A stretch of DNA of 64,000 nt from Candida dubliniensis CD36 (GCF_000026945.1 NC_012860.1:2790001-2854000), one strand, 5' to 3'; shown: positions 9,737 through 20,895, counted from the stretch's first letter. The notes: generated by a model not told the origin, from the sequence alone. Made by a program: numbers and translations.

Positions 9737-12472
9737 CTATTTGATGTAGTTTAAAACTTCTATAGCGACAATATCTAAAATTTCTTTAGGTGATTTATTA
9801 TAATTTTTAATATCTTTATTAATTTTATTGAAGAATTGACCTTTATTAATTGAATCATATTTGGATTCATAATCAATTAAGAATGTATCCAATTCTTTTG
9901 TTGTACCAAATTTTTTCAAATAATTATACATCCAACCCCAAGTATCACCATTAGTATTATCCAGTTGTAAACTTCTTTCAAACCAATTTTTACTTTTGGA
10001 ATATTTCCCATCAAACCAAAAAAATATCCCAATGATTAATAATATTAAATTTGAATTATTAGTTGCCTTTAAAGCATCTAAGAAAATTGTTTTACGTTGA
10101 GACATTTTCAGAATTAATGATAAATTAATAATCCATAACCAAGGATCATTAGGGAATTGTTTAATGGCTTTATTAGTTAAATTTTGTATGGATGATGATG
10201 AGTTCCCAATTCTTTTTTCAAATTGAATTTTATAAACCCAGAGTTCAGGGTTATTAGAATTTGCTAATATTGCTTGATCTAATATTGATCGAGCTCGAAT
10301 TATGATTTTGGCCTTTTCATCAATTTGTGATAATTTTATCCATAAATATATACATTGAGGACATTTTTTAACACCCACTAAAGCAATTTCTCTTGCTTCT
10401 TCCAATTCATTAATATCTTCTAAAATTTCAATATTTTGAAGATATAATTTCCAACAATTGGGGAATAATTCTAATGCCTTTTGTATGACTTCTTTTAATA
10501 TGATTATATCACTATTAAGACATCGTAAAATATGAATATATTTATACCAAAATTTCTCTGATTCCATGGGTGTTCTATCAAGTATGGCTTTAATATATTT
10601 TGAAGCATTTTGTAAATTACCTGCTTTAAGTTCTAATTTAATTATTGCAAATTTTATTGATAAATCAGTTGGATTCACCAGTTCACCTGAATCTAAAATC
10701 GATCTAGCTTGGGGGATATCTTTAGATAATTGCCATTTATCTTTGGCATACATCAAATAAAACAAAGGTACTTGAGGATTTAAAGAAATTGCCTTATCAT
10801 AATATGTAAATAACAACGATAATGATACTTCTTGATTGAATTTCTTAACCAAAGCAAAGATTCGTTTCCATTTGGTAATATCATTAGATGAATTAGTAGT
10901 CACAATATAATCTAATATTGATTTCCCAACAATAATATATCCATCAGTGAAAAATTTATCAACATCTTCAAATATTGATTGATCTAACCCCTGAAGTTTC
11001 AAATAACTAATAATTATTGTTTTACTAGTGACTTGAAAATTTTCCTTTTCAGAATCACAAGCTAATTTATACCAATCATTTTTTGTCATTTTATCAATGG
11101 GGATTTCTTTCATTGCCTTATCCATAAGTTTAATTAATTTATTAATATCAATCTTATTTGAACCGTATTCTCTTTCTTCTAATTGACAAGCAGTTATCCA
11201 AACTTTCGATATATTTTTAACTTCTTTAATCGATTTTCTAGCTTGATTCAATAGTTTTTTACTTTCTTCATAATTAGATATATTTAATAATGCTGACCAA
11301 AATTCCCAATCTTGTGAACATAATTGAACGGCTTTTGATAATAATTTTTTCACCATATTTTGATCATTTTCTAATTCAATTAATTGTTTCCATAATTGAT
11401 TATTATTAGGCAATTTTTCTAAACCTTTCATTAATACTTTACGTTTATTAATATTGTTAATTTCCAATTCTGTAGCTTTTAACCATAATTTTTCTGATTT
11501 AGGATTATAATTTAAACCATTGGTAATTAATTGTTTACATAATTTAATATCTGATTGATTCAATCGAATATTTTCTAACCAAATTTCATCATTTCTAGGA
11601 CATTTTTTACATCCTTCTAAAATATATTGTTTAGCAAGTTTTAAATTCTTCCCTTCTTGTTCTTCTAATCTTGCAGACAGAATCCATGAACTTGGTTTAT
11701 ATGGTTCAGATTTACGAAGTGATGATAATATAACTCTACTTTTTTGAAGATCAGCATATTTAGAATCTTGTTCAACCCCAGTCATATTCAAAATACTTTG
11801 TTGTAATTCCTCATTGGCTGTGGTGGTGGTGGTGGTGCTTGTAGATTGGCCATTATTTTTAATGTATGACGGTAGTAGATTATCCAATTGAGACCCTAAT
11901 AATTTATCTCTTGATTCAGATAAGGATTTGAAATTTGTTGTATTGGTGGTAGAACTAGAATTGGAAATTAAGGTATCAGGAGCAGAATACATTCTTTGTT
12001 GTTGTTGTTCTAATAATCTTGTTCGTTTGTTTTTCCTAGTCATATCACCAGGTTCAGGTAGATTCAACCAATCATCTTCGGTCAAATTTGCCAATTGTCG
12101 TTTCAAATCAGAAAATTGACTAGAAGAATTGTCAATGGTAGTAGGTTTAGTTTTAGTATTGTCATTATTGGGTGATTTCCTTTTCTTGAATTGTAGTTTC
12201 TTTTCAATTTCATTATATATTCGATCTGCTTCTTCATCTTCTTCATCTACTTTGCCTCGTTTATTTGTAGATAAAATCCCATCTTCATTCAATTGTGGTG
12301 TGCTTTTGTTGTTATTGTCATCCTCTTCTTCATCTTCTTCATTTTGTACGATGGCAATACCTCGATTGAAACTATCTGGAGATGTACTGGTTCTAAATCC
12401 AACAGCCCCTCTTGCCAGACCGGCAACATATCCTTCAGGTGCCTCTTGATCTAAAAATGATTTCCTTTCCAT
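9737..12472 (-). CDS. PRP6: Prp6, U4/U6.U5 tri-snRNP splicing factor
   Basis: Bridges U5 and U4/U6 snRNPs in the tri-snRNP. The 911-residue product starts MERKSFLDQEAPEGYVAGLARGA.GF, the signature of the PRP1/Prp6 N-terminal domain, which continues to about residue 145 (DWLNLPEPGDMTRKNKR). From about 240 to the end there are tandem helical HAT/TPR-like repeats, with recurrent W...A..E, P.N...W and FPNDPWLWI patterns. Length and order match yeast Prp6 (899 residues). The start at 12472 is the first ATG and is divergent from RRB1 by 183 bases. Confidence 0.95.
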   Translation of the reverse strand: MERKSFLDQEAPEGYVAGLARGAVGFRTSTSPDSFNRGIAIVQNEEDEEEDDNNNKSTPQLNEDGILSTNKRGKVDEEDEEADRIYNEIEKKLQFKKRKSPNNDNTKTKPTTIDNSSSQFSDLKRQLANLTEDDWLNLPEPGDMTRKNKRTRLLEQQQQRMYSAPDTLISNSSSTTNTTNFKSLSESRDKLLGSQLDNLLPSYIKNNGQSTSTTTTTTANEELQQSILNMTGVEQDSKYADLQKSRVILSSLRKSEPYKPSSWILSARLEEQEGKNLKLAKQYILEGCKKCPRNDEIWLENIRLNQSDIKLCKQLITNGLNYNPKSEKLWLKATELEINNINKRKVLMKGLEKLPNNNQLWKQLIELENDQNMVKKLLSKAVQLCSQDWEFWSALLNISNYEESKKLLNQARKSIKEVKNISKVWITACQLEEREYGSNKIDINKLIKLMDKAMKEIPIDKMTKNDWYKLACDSEKENFQVTSKTIIISYLKLQGLDQSIFEDVDKFFTDGYIIVGKSILDYIVTTNSSNDITKWKRIFALVKKFNQEVSLSLLFTYYDKAISLNPQVPLFYLMYAKDKWQLSKDIPQARSILDSGELVNPTDLSIKFAIIKLELKAGNLQNASKYIKAILDRTPMESEKFWYKYIHILRCLNSDIIILKEVIQKALELFPNCWKLYLQNIEILEDINELEEAREIALVGVKKCPQCIYLWIKLSQIDEKAKIIIRARSILDQAILANSNNPELWVYKIQFEKRIGNSSSSIQNLTNKAIKQFPNDPWLWIINLSLILKMSQRKTIFLDALKATNNSNLILLIIGIFFWFDGKYSKSKNWFERSLQLDNTNGDTWGWMYNYLKKFGTTKELDTFLIDYESKYDSINKGQFFNKINKDIKNYNKSPKEILDIVAIEVLNYIK

Positions 12473-12655
12473 AAGTAATGAATGTACGGTTGAATGATGA
12501 AGGTGTATTGTGGTGGTGAATTAAGTTCGTGTCGCACACAAAGATTTTTCATTCTTCTTTTCTCATCTCATCATCATTCATAAAGTTTCTTAAAAAAAAA
12601 TTTCATCTTCCATTTTTACTTTCAATTAAGTTGAACATTCCTAGATAACAAAAAG

Positions 12656-14239
12656 ATGTCAAAAAGATCAGCTGAAGACGATTTAAATGGCAATGATTCT
12701 ACCAGTCATACCGCCATTAAAACCAATAAAGATTCTTTTCCAACTACTACAACTGGAAAGGAAGAAGAACAAGACAATATGGATATTGGTGAATTTGAAG
12801 ATCCATATGGAGATGAGTTTGAAAGTGATGAAGAAATCATAGAATTGGATGATAACAATGATGGCGATGAAGATGATGATATGATTGATGAAAATTCCAC
12901 ACAAGTTAAAATTGAAGAATTAGAAGCCAAAGAACAAGAACAAGAACAAGAACAAGTGCAATCATCAATATATTTACCTCATAAATCTAAACCATTAGGT
13001 CCAGATGAAGTATTAGAAGCAGATCCAACTGTTTATGAAATGTTACATAATATCAATTTACCATGGCCTTGTTTAACGGTTGATATTTTACCAGATTCTT
13101 TAGGTAATGAAAGAAGATCATATCCAGCAACTGTTTATTTAGCTACTGCTACTCAAGCTGCCAAAGCCAAAGATAATGAATTATTAGCAATGAAAGCATC
13201 TTCATTGGCTAAAACATTAGTTAAAGATGAAAATGAAGAAGAAGATGAAGACGAGGACGATGATGAAGATGAAGTTGATAGTGATCCTATATTAGATTCA
13301 GAATCTATTCCATTAAGACACACCACAAATAGAGTAAGAGTAAGTCCTCATGCTCAACAAACTGGGGAATATTTAACTGCTTCAATGTCAGAAAATGGTG
13401 AAGTTTATATATTTGATTTACTGGCACAATATAAAGCATTTGATACACCAGGATATATGATTCCTAAATCATCGAAAAGACCAATTCATACTATTCGTGC
13501 TCATGGTAATGTTGAAGGTTATGGATTAGATTGGTCTCCATTAGTCAATACGGGAGCTTTATTATCTGGAGATATGTCAGGAAGAATTTATTTAACTAAT
13601 AGAACTACATCGAGTTGGATTACTGATAAAACTCCATTTTTCGCATCACAATCATCAATTGAAGATATTCAATGGTCCACTGGTGAAACTACAGTATTTG
13701 CCACTGGTGGATGTGATGGATATATTCGTATTTGGGATACAAGATCGAAAAAACATAAACCAGCATTATCAGTAATTGCATCTAAATCTGATGTTAATGT
13801 GATATCATGGAGTTCTAAAATTAATCATTTATTAGCATCGGGTCATGATAATGGTAGTTGGGGAGTATGGGATTTAAGAAATTTCACAAACAACAACAAC
13901 AACAACAACAACAACACTAATCCTTCACCAGTGGCTAATTATGATTTCCATAAATCACCCATCACATCAATTTCATTTAATCCATTAGATGAATCAATCA
14001 TTGCTGTTTCATCAGAAGATAATACTGTTACATTATGGGATCTTGCTGTTGAAGCTGATGATGAAGAAATTTCTCAACAAAGAAAAGAAGCTCAAGAATT
14101 ACATGATATTCCACCACAATTATTATTTGTTCATTGGCAAAGAGATGTTAAAGATGTTAGATGGCATCCACAAATCCCTGGTTGTTTAGTGTCTACTGGT
14201 GGTGATGGATTAAACATTTGGAAAACTATATCTGTATAA
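12656..14239 (+). CDS. RRB1: Rrb1, WD40 ribosome-biogenesis chaperone for ribosomal protein L3
   Basis: Nuclear/nucleolar chaperone of Rpl3 needed for 60S assembly. The 527-residue product has an acidic N-terminus (runs of Asp/Glu at about 40-80), then the histone-binding-like block [25 protein letters not shown]...[12 protein letters not shown] at about 105-145, a second acidic run at about 190-210, and WD40 repeats to the end (for example [51 protein letters not shown]). This is the Rrb1/GRWD1 layout. An asparagine run (about 409-417) sits in a loop between blades. The upstream region contains CTCATCTCATC, loosely like the PAC element of ribosome-biogenesis genes. Confidence 0.93.
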   Translation: MSKRSAEDDLNGNDSTSHTAIKTNKDSFPTTTTGKEEEQDNMDIGEFEDPYGDEFESDEEIIELDDNNDGDEDDDMIDENSTQVKIEELEAKEQEQEQEQVQSSIYLPHKSKPLGPDEVLEADPTVYEMLHNINLPWPCLTVDILPDSLGNERRSYPATVYLATATQAAKAKDNELLAMKASSLAKTLVKDENEEEDEDEDDDEDEVDSDPILDSESIPLRHTTNRVRVSPHAQQTGEYLTASMSENGEVYIFDLLAQYKAFDTPGYMIPKSSKRPIHTIRAHGNVEGYGLDWSPLVNTGALLSGDMSGRIYLTNRTTSSWITDKTPFFASQSSIEDIQWSTGETTVFATGGCDGYIRIWDTRSKKHKPALSVIASKSDVNVISWSSKINHLLASGHDNGSWGVWDLRNFTNNNNNNNNNTNPSPVANYDFHKSPITSISFNPLDESIIAVSSEDNTVTLWDLAVEADDEEISQQRKEAQELHDIPPQLLFVHWQRDVKDVRWHPQIPGCLVSTGGDGLNIWKTISV

Positions 14240-14306
14240 TACTACCAATATACCAACAATTATTAATATACATATACATATACAAATATATATGGGACTT
14301 TTTTCT

Positions 14307-14945
14307 TTAATATTTATTAGCTTGTAGTTTTGATAATTCTAATTGTTTAATTTTGGCATTAATTTTAATTAATTGATCATCAATATCAATCCAAAATTTA
14401 TTTTGTCTTATAGTACATTGAATATATCGTTCTAATACAATCATTGATTTAATTATTAATGCTTGATGAATTTTCATAATTTGATTCAATTGATTTCGTT
14501 TAGATTGTAATAATTCCCCAGTATCATTGATTGAACCCAAAGATGATAAATAGTTATTATTAATACCATTAATAATAGATTCATATTGGAAATTTATTAT
14601 ACTTATTATTTTTTCATAATTGTCATTATTGATAAGATCGTCATAAAGTAAATTTAAAAGCTCTAACTTTGTTTCTTGATCGATGGGCGTGGTGGTTATA
14701 GAAGTATTGGTGAGTAATTTATGCCATATTTTCAATTGTGAATTGATATTATTCAATTTCTGAAATTCAGGATATTGTTGATATAATTTAAATAATTGTG
14801 ATTTCAAGTGGTTAATTTGTGATGATATTGTTTTATTATCATTAATATCACCAATGTTGTTGGTTTTGTCGTTCTTATCATCTAGAAGGATTAACTCAAG
14901 ATCATTTATTCGTTTAGAAAGTTGTTCAAATGTATAATCTACCAT
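14307..14945 (-). CDS. LDB18: Probable dynactin p24 subunit (Ldb18-like)
   Basis: A 212-residue, mostly helical protein. The N-terminus (YTFEQLSKRINDLELIL) and the C-terminal helix with LIIKSMIVLERYIQ....NKFW.....I..INAKIKQLE resemble yeast Ldb18, the p24 subunit of the dynactin shoulder, in spacing and character. Low-complexity Asn/Asp residues fill a loop at about 23-40. Identity to the yeast protein is low and I judged the match by eye. If correct, it acts with dynein in spindle positioning. It is convergent with RRB1 (67 bases). The alternative is an unrelated small coiled-coil protein. Confidence 0.5.
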   Translation of the reverse strand: MVDYTFEQLSKRINDLELILLDDKNDKTNNIGDINDNKTISSQINHLKSQLFKLYQQYPEFQKLNNINSQLKIWHKLLTNTSITTTPIDQETKLELLNLLYDDLINNDNYEKIISIINFQYESIINGINNNYLSSLGSINDTGELLQSKRNQLNQIMKIHQALIIKSMIVLERYIQCTIRQNKFWIDIDDQLIKINAKIKQLELSKLQANKY

Positions 14946-15802
14946 TATCTACTAAATTTAACTATGGTTGTGTTTTTATGGGTTGGTTATTCCAGTTTAA
15001 GATTTGTTTGAAGTTTATAGGAATTTGACTTTGACACGACTTATTCTGTGATTTATATGAAAGTAAGAGAGATGATCCCTACGTATGTGAAAGGTGTCTA
15101 TTAACATTATAAGCTTGTTTTATGGAAAGAAGAATTACAAACTAACTAACGATGATTCTACCGTATATATATATAGCAGAATACCTCTAACTGTTGGTTC
15201 TGACAATGGGAATACACAATGTTCTCCTTGACGAGTATTCGTAGACTATTTTCTTTTTACAGTATTCTCAACCCAGGTAAAGTTCATTTCTTATCATATT
15301 ACAATCATCATCCTGTTTTCAAACATCTCTTTCTGAAAACTTCAACTGATTATTATTCAAGTTTACCTTCAAAGCACCAACAATTTCCTATAACACCTGT
15401 ATTTAGAAGTCAATCAATTTAATTTGTGGTGCTAAACTATAAATCAAACTACGTATCCTCATCTAATCATACTTAATCTCCCTTTGAGAAGAAACCTACA
15501 CATGGTAACTACATGTTTGCCAATACACATTACAGTTATCCCTTAAAACTCAATTCTTCGAAGTTAAAGACATATAATTGTTAAACTCCGATATTTACCC
15601 ATTTAGATTAAGCCAGATTATTCTTATTTATCAATGATGACTTCTACATAAAATGATAAATAAAGAAAGAAGCAATTCTCTTTCAGGTGATACTTTTCTA
15701 TACCTTAAAAATATAAACAGTCAAAAATCATTAGTTATCTAAAATCAACCTAAAACTAAATTAATTCATAATTCAATAACTGGCTATTGATCACTATTAT
15801 TA
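14946..15802. other. Intergenic region carrying an LTR-like repeat
   Basis: This gap of 857 bases separates the LDB18-like start from the EAF stop. It contains the first copy of a dispersed repeat (15049-15326, listed separately). The rest (15327-15802) is AT-rich, and I saw nothing else supportable in it. A 67-codon open frame at 15219-15422 lies mostly inside the repeat and is not considered a gene. Confidence 0.5.
15049..15326. repeat. Dispersed LTR-like repeat, copy 1
   Basis: About 270 bases that match 46807-47095 in the same orientation at roughly 90% identity by eye, with small indels at an AT microsatellite (15172-15180) and an ACTAA run. Shared sequence starts near TGATTTATATGAAAG and ends at TTTTCAAACAT; the flanks are unrelated. 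TGAAA and TTTCA near the two ends form a short inverted pair. Size, single copies in intergenic DNA and TG...CA-like ends suggest a solo LTR, but no clear 5-base target duplication was found. Confidence 0.6.
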
Positions 15803-17182
15803 TTATTCTTCTTCACTACTACTTCCATCATCTATACTTGGAGTATTCCCACCTCCTATTAAATCACGTAAACTTCTTGGTTTACCTCCCAGTACATTCT
15901 TGTTAAAATTCAATTTATCATTACCATTATGGTTATGATTATTATTATTATTATTATTATGTTTATTCTTAGTAGAAGAATTATTCCCTTCATCGATTTT
16001 AATTCCTGTAAAATGGAAATCATCAAAATCACTTTCATCAGAATCATTAAAACTTATTGGATCAACTTCTATAGTAGGTGATGGTTTCTTTTGTATGGGT
16101 TGATCGGAGTTGTTTTCTTTAGGTTGAGGTTGTTCTTTCTCTTCTTCTTCTTCTTCTTCTTCTTCTAAAAGTTCTTCTAATTGATCTTCTAAATCTTTGA
16201 AATCATCATCTAAATCATCAGTCAAATCAACAATTTCATTACTAAGTGGTTTTTTCTGTTTTTTCTGTTTTCGAGGTTGTAATTTCACTTTTGTCTTGGA
16301 AGTTTCCTCAATTGGTTTTGGTTTTGGTTTTGGTTTTGATGTTGATTTCTGTTTCACTTCTTTTGTAGTTTTTGTAGTTTCATTTTTTGATTTATTCACC
16401 ACTTTTTCCTCTTCATTATCATAATTATCAAAATTGAATTCAATAACTGGAACTTCTGTCAGGTTATCAGCCATTTCCAACTCTTCAAAATCAGATTCAC
16501 TAATTATAGGTTCTGATGAACTTTCTTTAGGTTTAATTTCTGGAGTATTTGTAACTGAAGGAGGACGTTTTGATGCCACTTTCCTAACTGGAGTAACCGT
16601 TGGTTTGGTAGGTTTTCGAAGGGGTGAAGTTTTAGGAGTTGATTTTTTGGTTGGCGGTAATATAATTGATGAATTTGAGGTTAAGTTCAGATTTGGTGTT
16701 GGTGTTCTTGTATTATTATCATTTTTCAATAGTTTCAGTTGTCGTTGTTGAACTTGATATTGTTTCTCCAAAGTTTTAATTTGATTATTTAATTTAGTGA
16801 CATTTCTACTTCTATTAAACTTTATAGTTGAATCCAATTTTTTCAATTCAACTACTTTATTGTTGGTGTTACAATTTGAAGAATTTATTGTTAAATAATA
16901 GGCATCATTGTTGGCATTATTATTCCTGGTAGTATTATTAATTTGATATCGTTGTGGTATACCTTCAAAAAATATTGGTGTTGGGTCAGAATCAGACAGG
17001 ATTGCCTTTAATATACATGTTTGATCTTGTTGATATAGTTTCAATGGTTTAGACTGATCCATAGAATCAGGTATAAATCCATAACGAATAGCAATATTAT
17101 CATTGAAGGAATTGTTAGTTGATGGATTATCTAAAAGTATGGATACGTCTAATTCATATTCACCATCTTCTAGGAATGACAT
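15803..17182 (-). CDS. EAF-domain RNA polymerase II elongation factor
   Basis: Contains an N-terminal ELL-associated-factor (EAF) domain at about residues 1-130: DGEYELDVS...., RYGFIPDSMDQSKPLKL, ILSDSDPTPIFFEGIPQRY, then YYLTINSS...VELKKLDSTIKFNRSRNV, matching the family pattern of a short beta-rich domain ending in a basic segment. In other organisms EAF proteins bind ELL and stimulate Pol II elongation. The remaining 330 residues are disordered, with Lys/Pro/Thr-rich basic stretches, a long Glu run at about 345-360, and an Asn/His run near the end. A longer frame opens at 17203, but its first codon is TTG; ATG at 17182 is chosen, giving 459 residues. Confidence 0.72.
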   Translation of the reverse strand: MSFLEDGEYELDVSILLDNPSTNNSFNDNIAIRYGFIPDSMDQSKPLKLYQQDQTCILKAILSDSDPTPIFFEGIPQRYQINNTTRNNNANNDAYYLTINSSNCNTNNKVVELKKLDSTIKFNRSRNVTKLNNQIKTLEKQYQVQQRQLKLLKNDNNTRTPTPNLNLTSNSSIILPPTKKSTPKTSPLRKPTKPTVTPVRKVASKRPPSVTNTPEIKPKESSSEPIISESDFEELEMADNLTEVPVIEFNFDNYDNEEEKVVNKSKNETTKTTKEVKQKSTSKPKPKPKPIEETSKTKVKLQPRKQKKQKKPLSNEIVDLTDDLDDDFKDLEDQLEELLEEEEEEEEEKEQPQPKENNSDQPIQKKPSPTIEVDPISFNDSDESDFDDFHFTGIKIDEGNNSSTKNKHNNNNNNNHNHNGNDKLNFNKNVLGGKPRSLRDLIGGGNTPSIDDGSSSEEE

Positions 17183-17829
17183 TGCTAAGACAAGGCAAGG
17201 CAAAAGGAGTAAATTCTAATGATATATATCAGGGAGTTGCAAGTAAAAAGATAATAAAAGAGTATAAAACTAAATTATATAATAGTTGATAAAAGTAATC
17301 TTGTCAGTTAATCCAGATCAAAGAAGAAGAAGAAGAAAAAGAATGTTCACTGTCAGTCAGTCAGTCAGTCAGTCAGTCAGTCAGTCAGTCAGTGTACAAA
17401 TGTCTCTCACATAGAGAAGAAGAAGAAGAAAAAAAAAAAGGAATTAACAAAGGCGGGAGGAGGAAGGCGGGAAGGAGTAACCGAGAAATCTCGAAAAACA
17501 ATTTTATCAATTGTGTGTGTGTGTGTTTTACTACTTAATGTTTTAACGATTGAAAGATATATGTTTTACTAATCTAACAAGTATAACTTCTAAAACAAGT
17601 TTAAAAAGAACTGTTTCTTTTGATTTCCAATTTCCTATTGAAAGGTTGAAATTGGTGAACAATTTTTTGAGTTGAATTTTAAGCCCAAAAAAAAGTTGAA
17701 AAAAAAGAAGGATATTGTGGGGTGGGGATAAGTACAACAACAGGATCAATAAGTCAACTGTTTCTTCTTTTCAATCTTATTGTATATTTCAGTATCTAAA
17801 AGAAACATATACAGTACTAACTATACGTC
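17183..17829. other. Intergenic region with microsatellites
   Basis: No gene is supported in these 647 bases. They contain ten perfect TCAG units at 17353-17392, GAA-rich runs on both sides (about 17324-17342 and 17415-17432), and a GT run near 17512-17526. A 68-codon frame on the minus strand (17543-17749) has no conserved features. It forms the 5' side of the EAF gene and the 3' side of the gene at 17830. Confidence 0.45.
17353..17392. repeat. (TCAG)10 microsatellite
   Basis: Ten uninterrupted TCAG units about 170 bases upstream of the EAF-gene start codon. It is likely length-polymorphic between strains. Confidence 0.9.
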
Positions 17830-18372
17830 TTAAAATAATGTAGGAACATCCACAGAAACACCACTTTCAATTACTTCTAAATATTCATTGCCTAAACCAG
17901 TAGACGAAGAACCCAGAACAACTCCAAAACCAGCAGAATTGATATTTCCAGAACTTATGTACTGAATATCAGTGGTTCCATCACTATGCAATATAATACA
18001 TCTCACTTTGTTGGAATCAATTTTAGAGCTAAACTGTTCACGACTAACATTGATTGTTGTATCAATTTCATTCTTTGATTTACGAACAGCATCGTCTGTG
18101 GAAACATAGATACCAATACAACTTGATTTACCAATTTTTATACCATAAGAACCATCAGGGACTTCGCTTCCCCTTAATTTTACACCTTTGATGTAGACAC
18201 CACTGTATCTGTCATAAGAAATTGAGGCGCCTTGTTTCAATGGACGTTGCATTATTGGCCATGGCCATTCGTCCGAGTCACTAACATTTTTAACCTTAAT
18301 ACCACCGTTCAGTAATGTTTTTCCAAGAGCAATTGGAATACCAAATACATTAAGTTCGACAAAATTTGGCAT
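17830..18372 (-). CDS. Unknown protein, cysteine-poor member of a local paralogue pair
   Basis: A 180-residue protein that I do not recognise. It is clearly a paralogue of the gene at 21037: both share a PIALG..LLN..IKV start, W-PWPIMQRP, GAS..YDRY.GVYIKG, EQFSS.ID.NKVR, and LHSDGTTDI.Y...GNI in the same order and spacing. This copy has only two cysteines (in SSCIGIY and VRCII); the paralogue has eleven. Its N-terminus (MPNFVELNVFG) is less hydrophobic than the paralogue's, so a secretion signal is doubtful here. The ATG at 18372 lies about 42 bases from a promoter block shared with the paralogue. It lies in a gene-poor island and is probably lineage-restricted. No function is assigned. Confidence 0.75.
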   Translation of the reverse strand: MPNFVELNVFGIPIALGKTLLNGGIKVKNVSDSDEWPWPIMQRPLKQGASISYDRYSGVYIKGVKLRGSEVPDGSYGIKIGKSSCIGIYVSTDDAVRKSKNEIDTTINVSREQFSSKIDSNKVRCIILHSDGTTDIQYISSGNINSAGFGVVLGSSSTGLGNEYLEVIESGVSVDVPTLF

Positions 18373-20458
18373 ACTATTGAATTGATTTTCTAATGAAGGA
18401 GAACTAAATATTCAAAAATTATTAAAGGATATTCAACTCCTTTTTATTAGAACTATATAGGGGGGGGGGAAGGGGTTAATAATATTTCTATGAGATATTT
18501 TTGTTAAGTTTAAGATAAGCAAATTCTTGTGCCGTTCATTATCTTTTATTTGACATATTATAGTTGCTAATAATGATAGCAATAAGAAAAAGAATAGGAG
18601 AAAGAATAATGTGTGGCATTTTAGAAAACATAAGTTTACTGGCATCTGTCAAAATGGATTGACACGTTTTTCTTTATCAACTTCTACCAAATTATAATTA
18701 TGAGGGGATAGTATTGTTCTGTTTCAATTATAATTATGACAACCTACTTTAGTGTAATGCCAATAAACCACTCAACTGCAATGACTTTATCACTGCCCCC
18801 ACCCCCAACCTTCCTAAGTATTACTACTTTTTAAAAAAACAAACAAACAAACAAACGTGTAAGCTATATAAATACCATGAATTAGTAAAGCGAACTTTGA
18901 TGATAATGACTTGCTTGATCCCCAGCAAGAGTTATTTTTACACGAGTTAATGAGGTATTTTATTTTCAAAACTAAAATTTTAGTTAGCTTTAATCACTTC
19001 CATGTCAAAAAATTGAAATTGTTTTGTATATCTATAATTTCTTTTAGTTGTGAAGTCACCTAAATTCTAAGCCTCGAAAATTTTGTCTTTTATCTCACAA
19101 AAGAGGAGATTTTGAACGGCTTCGAAAACATTTCTCTTATTTGACACATACGATCCTCGAAGATAAGACAAGAAGATGAAATTAAAACAAATAATTATTC
19201 ATTCCATGATATATCTCGGGCAAATAAAATTGCTTCCCACTTCCTCAAGATTAGAAGAATCATGAGTTAAAAAAAGGTATACTGTAAATCTTCTACTAAA
19301 ACCCTTAGTGCAATAAGTTTTATTGACACTTTTTGTACCTTATTGTGAACTAAGTGCTCTCTTGAACTATACAACATTGCGTTTCCAATTGCCAGATATT
19401 TTTAATGCGCAATATTGCGACCACATAAATTGGTAATTGCTAATAGTCGTGTAAATTATAACAATTACTTTTGACGTGAATCAAGATCTGCAACACTTTA
19501 TATGCAGTCTTTCGAAACGAGTACGAGATGTTTTTGTGGAGGGGGGGGGGGTTGGGGTCTTCTATTTCTTTCTATTTGCATTTTCTTTATAACCTTGTCA
19601 CAATCAAACTTTCACATATATTACTTACTTAACCACATCAAATATTAATGATTAATATTATTTATATAATTGAAACTGTTAAACAATGTTTTACAATCAT
19701 TATCACAAAATGAAAAAAATACTACATAACAGAAACCTGGGATAACATCAACATTACAAATCATTCTCAGCTGGAAAGTATTACTACTTATGTCAAATAT
19801 TACCAAAATGTACTAAATGGGGAATTCTCTATTTATTTGCATTTAGTCCAATTATCTGGAAACTCTTATCAAATGATAAAATTTATTTGATGCCATTCAA
19901 ATACTCCTCTTGGTTGATAGATGGTCTAACTTCTGGTGGCCTATAGTTTCAGGTAATTTTACATTCCCAAGAACTTGAAAGTATATCAAAGGGTGAAGTA
20001 ATATAGATTGGGAAATTTGTCATGGAAGTTGCTTAAGTTAGTCGATTTTTTTTTTTGTTTTTGATAGGAGAAATAAATTGCCTCATTAGTTATTCTAGAA
20101 TCAACACTTACTGGGACCACAAGTGCATTTAAACCAATTTAGACAGGTCTACTCCAAGGAAATAGGACTTAGAAACGATATGAATAATTCTATTTTATTG
20201 TTGTCGCCTTTACTTAAGTTTGGTGATGCAATAATTTGTATTATCTTTGTTGCAATAGTTTTCAAAAGACTGTACTAAAAAAAAAAGCAAAACAAAACAA
20301 AACAAAACAAAACTAGAGAATAGTCGAAAAAGTACAGTAATCTCATACAGTACAACCCTTTATGGGGGAGATGGGTATTCTTTGTAATGTTTTTTTTTTT
20401 TTTAAACACATTTAGCAGCAAAACCATTCTGAAGTTTTTTTGAGATAATTCAACACGT
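18373..20458. other. 2.1 kb gene-poor intergenic region
   Basis: Between the paralogue at 17830-18372 and the broken gene at 20459. It begins with the shared promoter block (18414-18446). It has G runs at 18461-18469 and about 19540-19550, a (AAAC)n run at 18834-18856, an (AAAAC)n run at 20286-20312 and a T run at 20391-20403. No open frame here starts with ATG and shows conserved features. An imperfect inverted pair (TTGTCTTTTATCT near 19082, and the reverse of AAGATAAGACAA near 19158) is visible, with no clear role. Confidence 0.45.
18414..18455 (-). promoter_or_regulatory. Promoter block shared with the 21037 paralogue, with TATA box
   Basis: Read on the minus strand, this has a TATATAG element followed by AAAGGA, eight bases, then TCCTTTAATAATTTTT. 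The same block occurs upstream of the paralogue at 20896-20932. AAAGGA and TCCTTT form an inverted repeat of six with an eight-base centre, conserved in both copies. Such symmetry suggests a protein-binding site or the core promoter of both genes. Confidence 0.55.
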
Positions 20459-20748
20459 TTACTCTTTATCGAGTAACCTTTCAATGAAGTGATCATAAGC
20501 ATCTTTGCTTGTTGCTTCCCATAAGTTTATCCAATTATAGTATTTCCAGAAATTCTGGCTATTCTTAGCTGAGGTATTTATTTGCACGTCTTGCGTCTTT
20601 GAATGATAATATCAACTGGATAAAAGAACCCAATTGCTTCATAATTAACAGTTTTAGCATACAAAAACATGCAAATGTAATATAAAGGAACAACATGATA
20701 AGGATTTCTGGTTGCCAAATTCAATTCTTCTGCGTGATTATTAGACAT
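20459..20748 (-). pseudogene. Small frameshifted gene (about 92-95 codons)
   Basis: From ATG at 20748 the frame reads SNNHAEELNLATRNPYHV, then a hydrophobic stretch (PLYYICMFLYAK), then EAIGFFYPVDIIIQRRKTCK and a stop at about 20580. Just before this stop, another frame carries on with protein-like sequence (NFWKYYNWINLWEATSKDAY, then FIERLLDKE) to a natural stop at 20459-20461. One missing base near 20585-20590 would explain the break. Both halves have Candida-like composition and no low complexity, so this looks like one recently broken gene or a sequencing error. I do not recognise the family. It is divergent from the cysteine-rich paralogue at 21037. Confidence 0.6.
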
Positions 20749-20895
20749 TTTATCAACAAAAGAGAGCAAAAAAAGGCATATGATCAAGTATCCTCTCTCC
20801 TCCCTTCCCTTCCCTCCTTTAGATTTATTAATGATATCAATAGAAATATGCTAAAACCTAGAGATAATCACAGATTGATTATGAAAATAATTCAA

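Noticed and set aside
15219..15422. 67-codon open frame on the plus strand
   Set aside because: It begins inside the LTR-like repeat and the matching region of copy 2 does not keep the frame, so it is not a gene.
19883..19948. Short minus-strand frame reading PPEVRPSINQEEYLNGIK, with a GTAAGT donor-like site about 180 bases upstream
   Set aside because: The reading is protein-like, but only 21 codons are open. The proposed splice lacks a branch site near the acceptor, and any spliced product would have about 24 residues. Kept only as a note.
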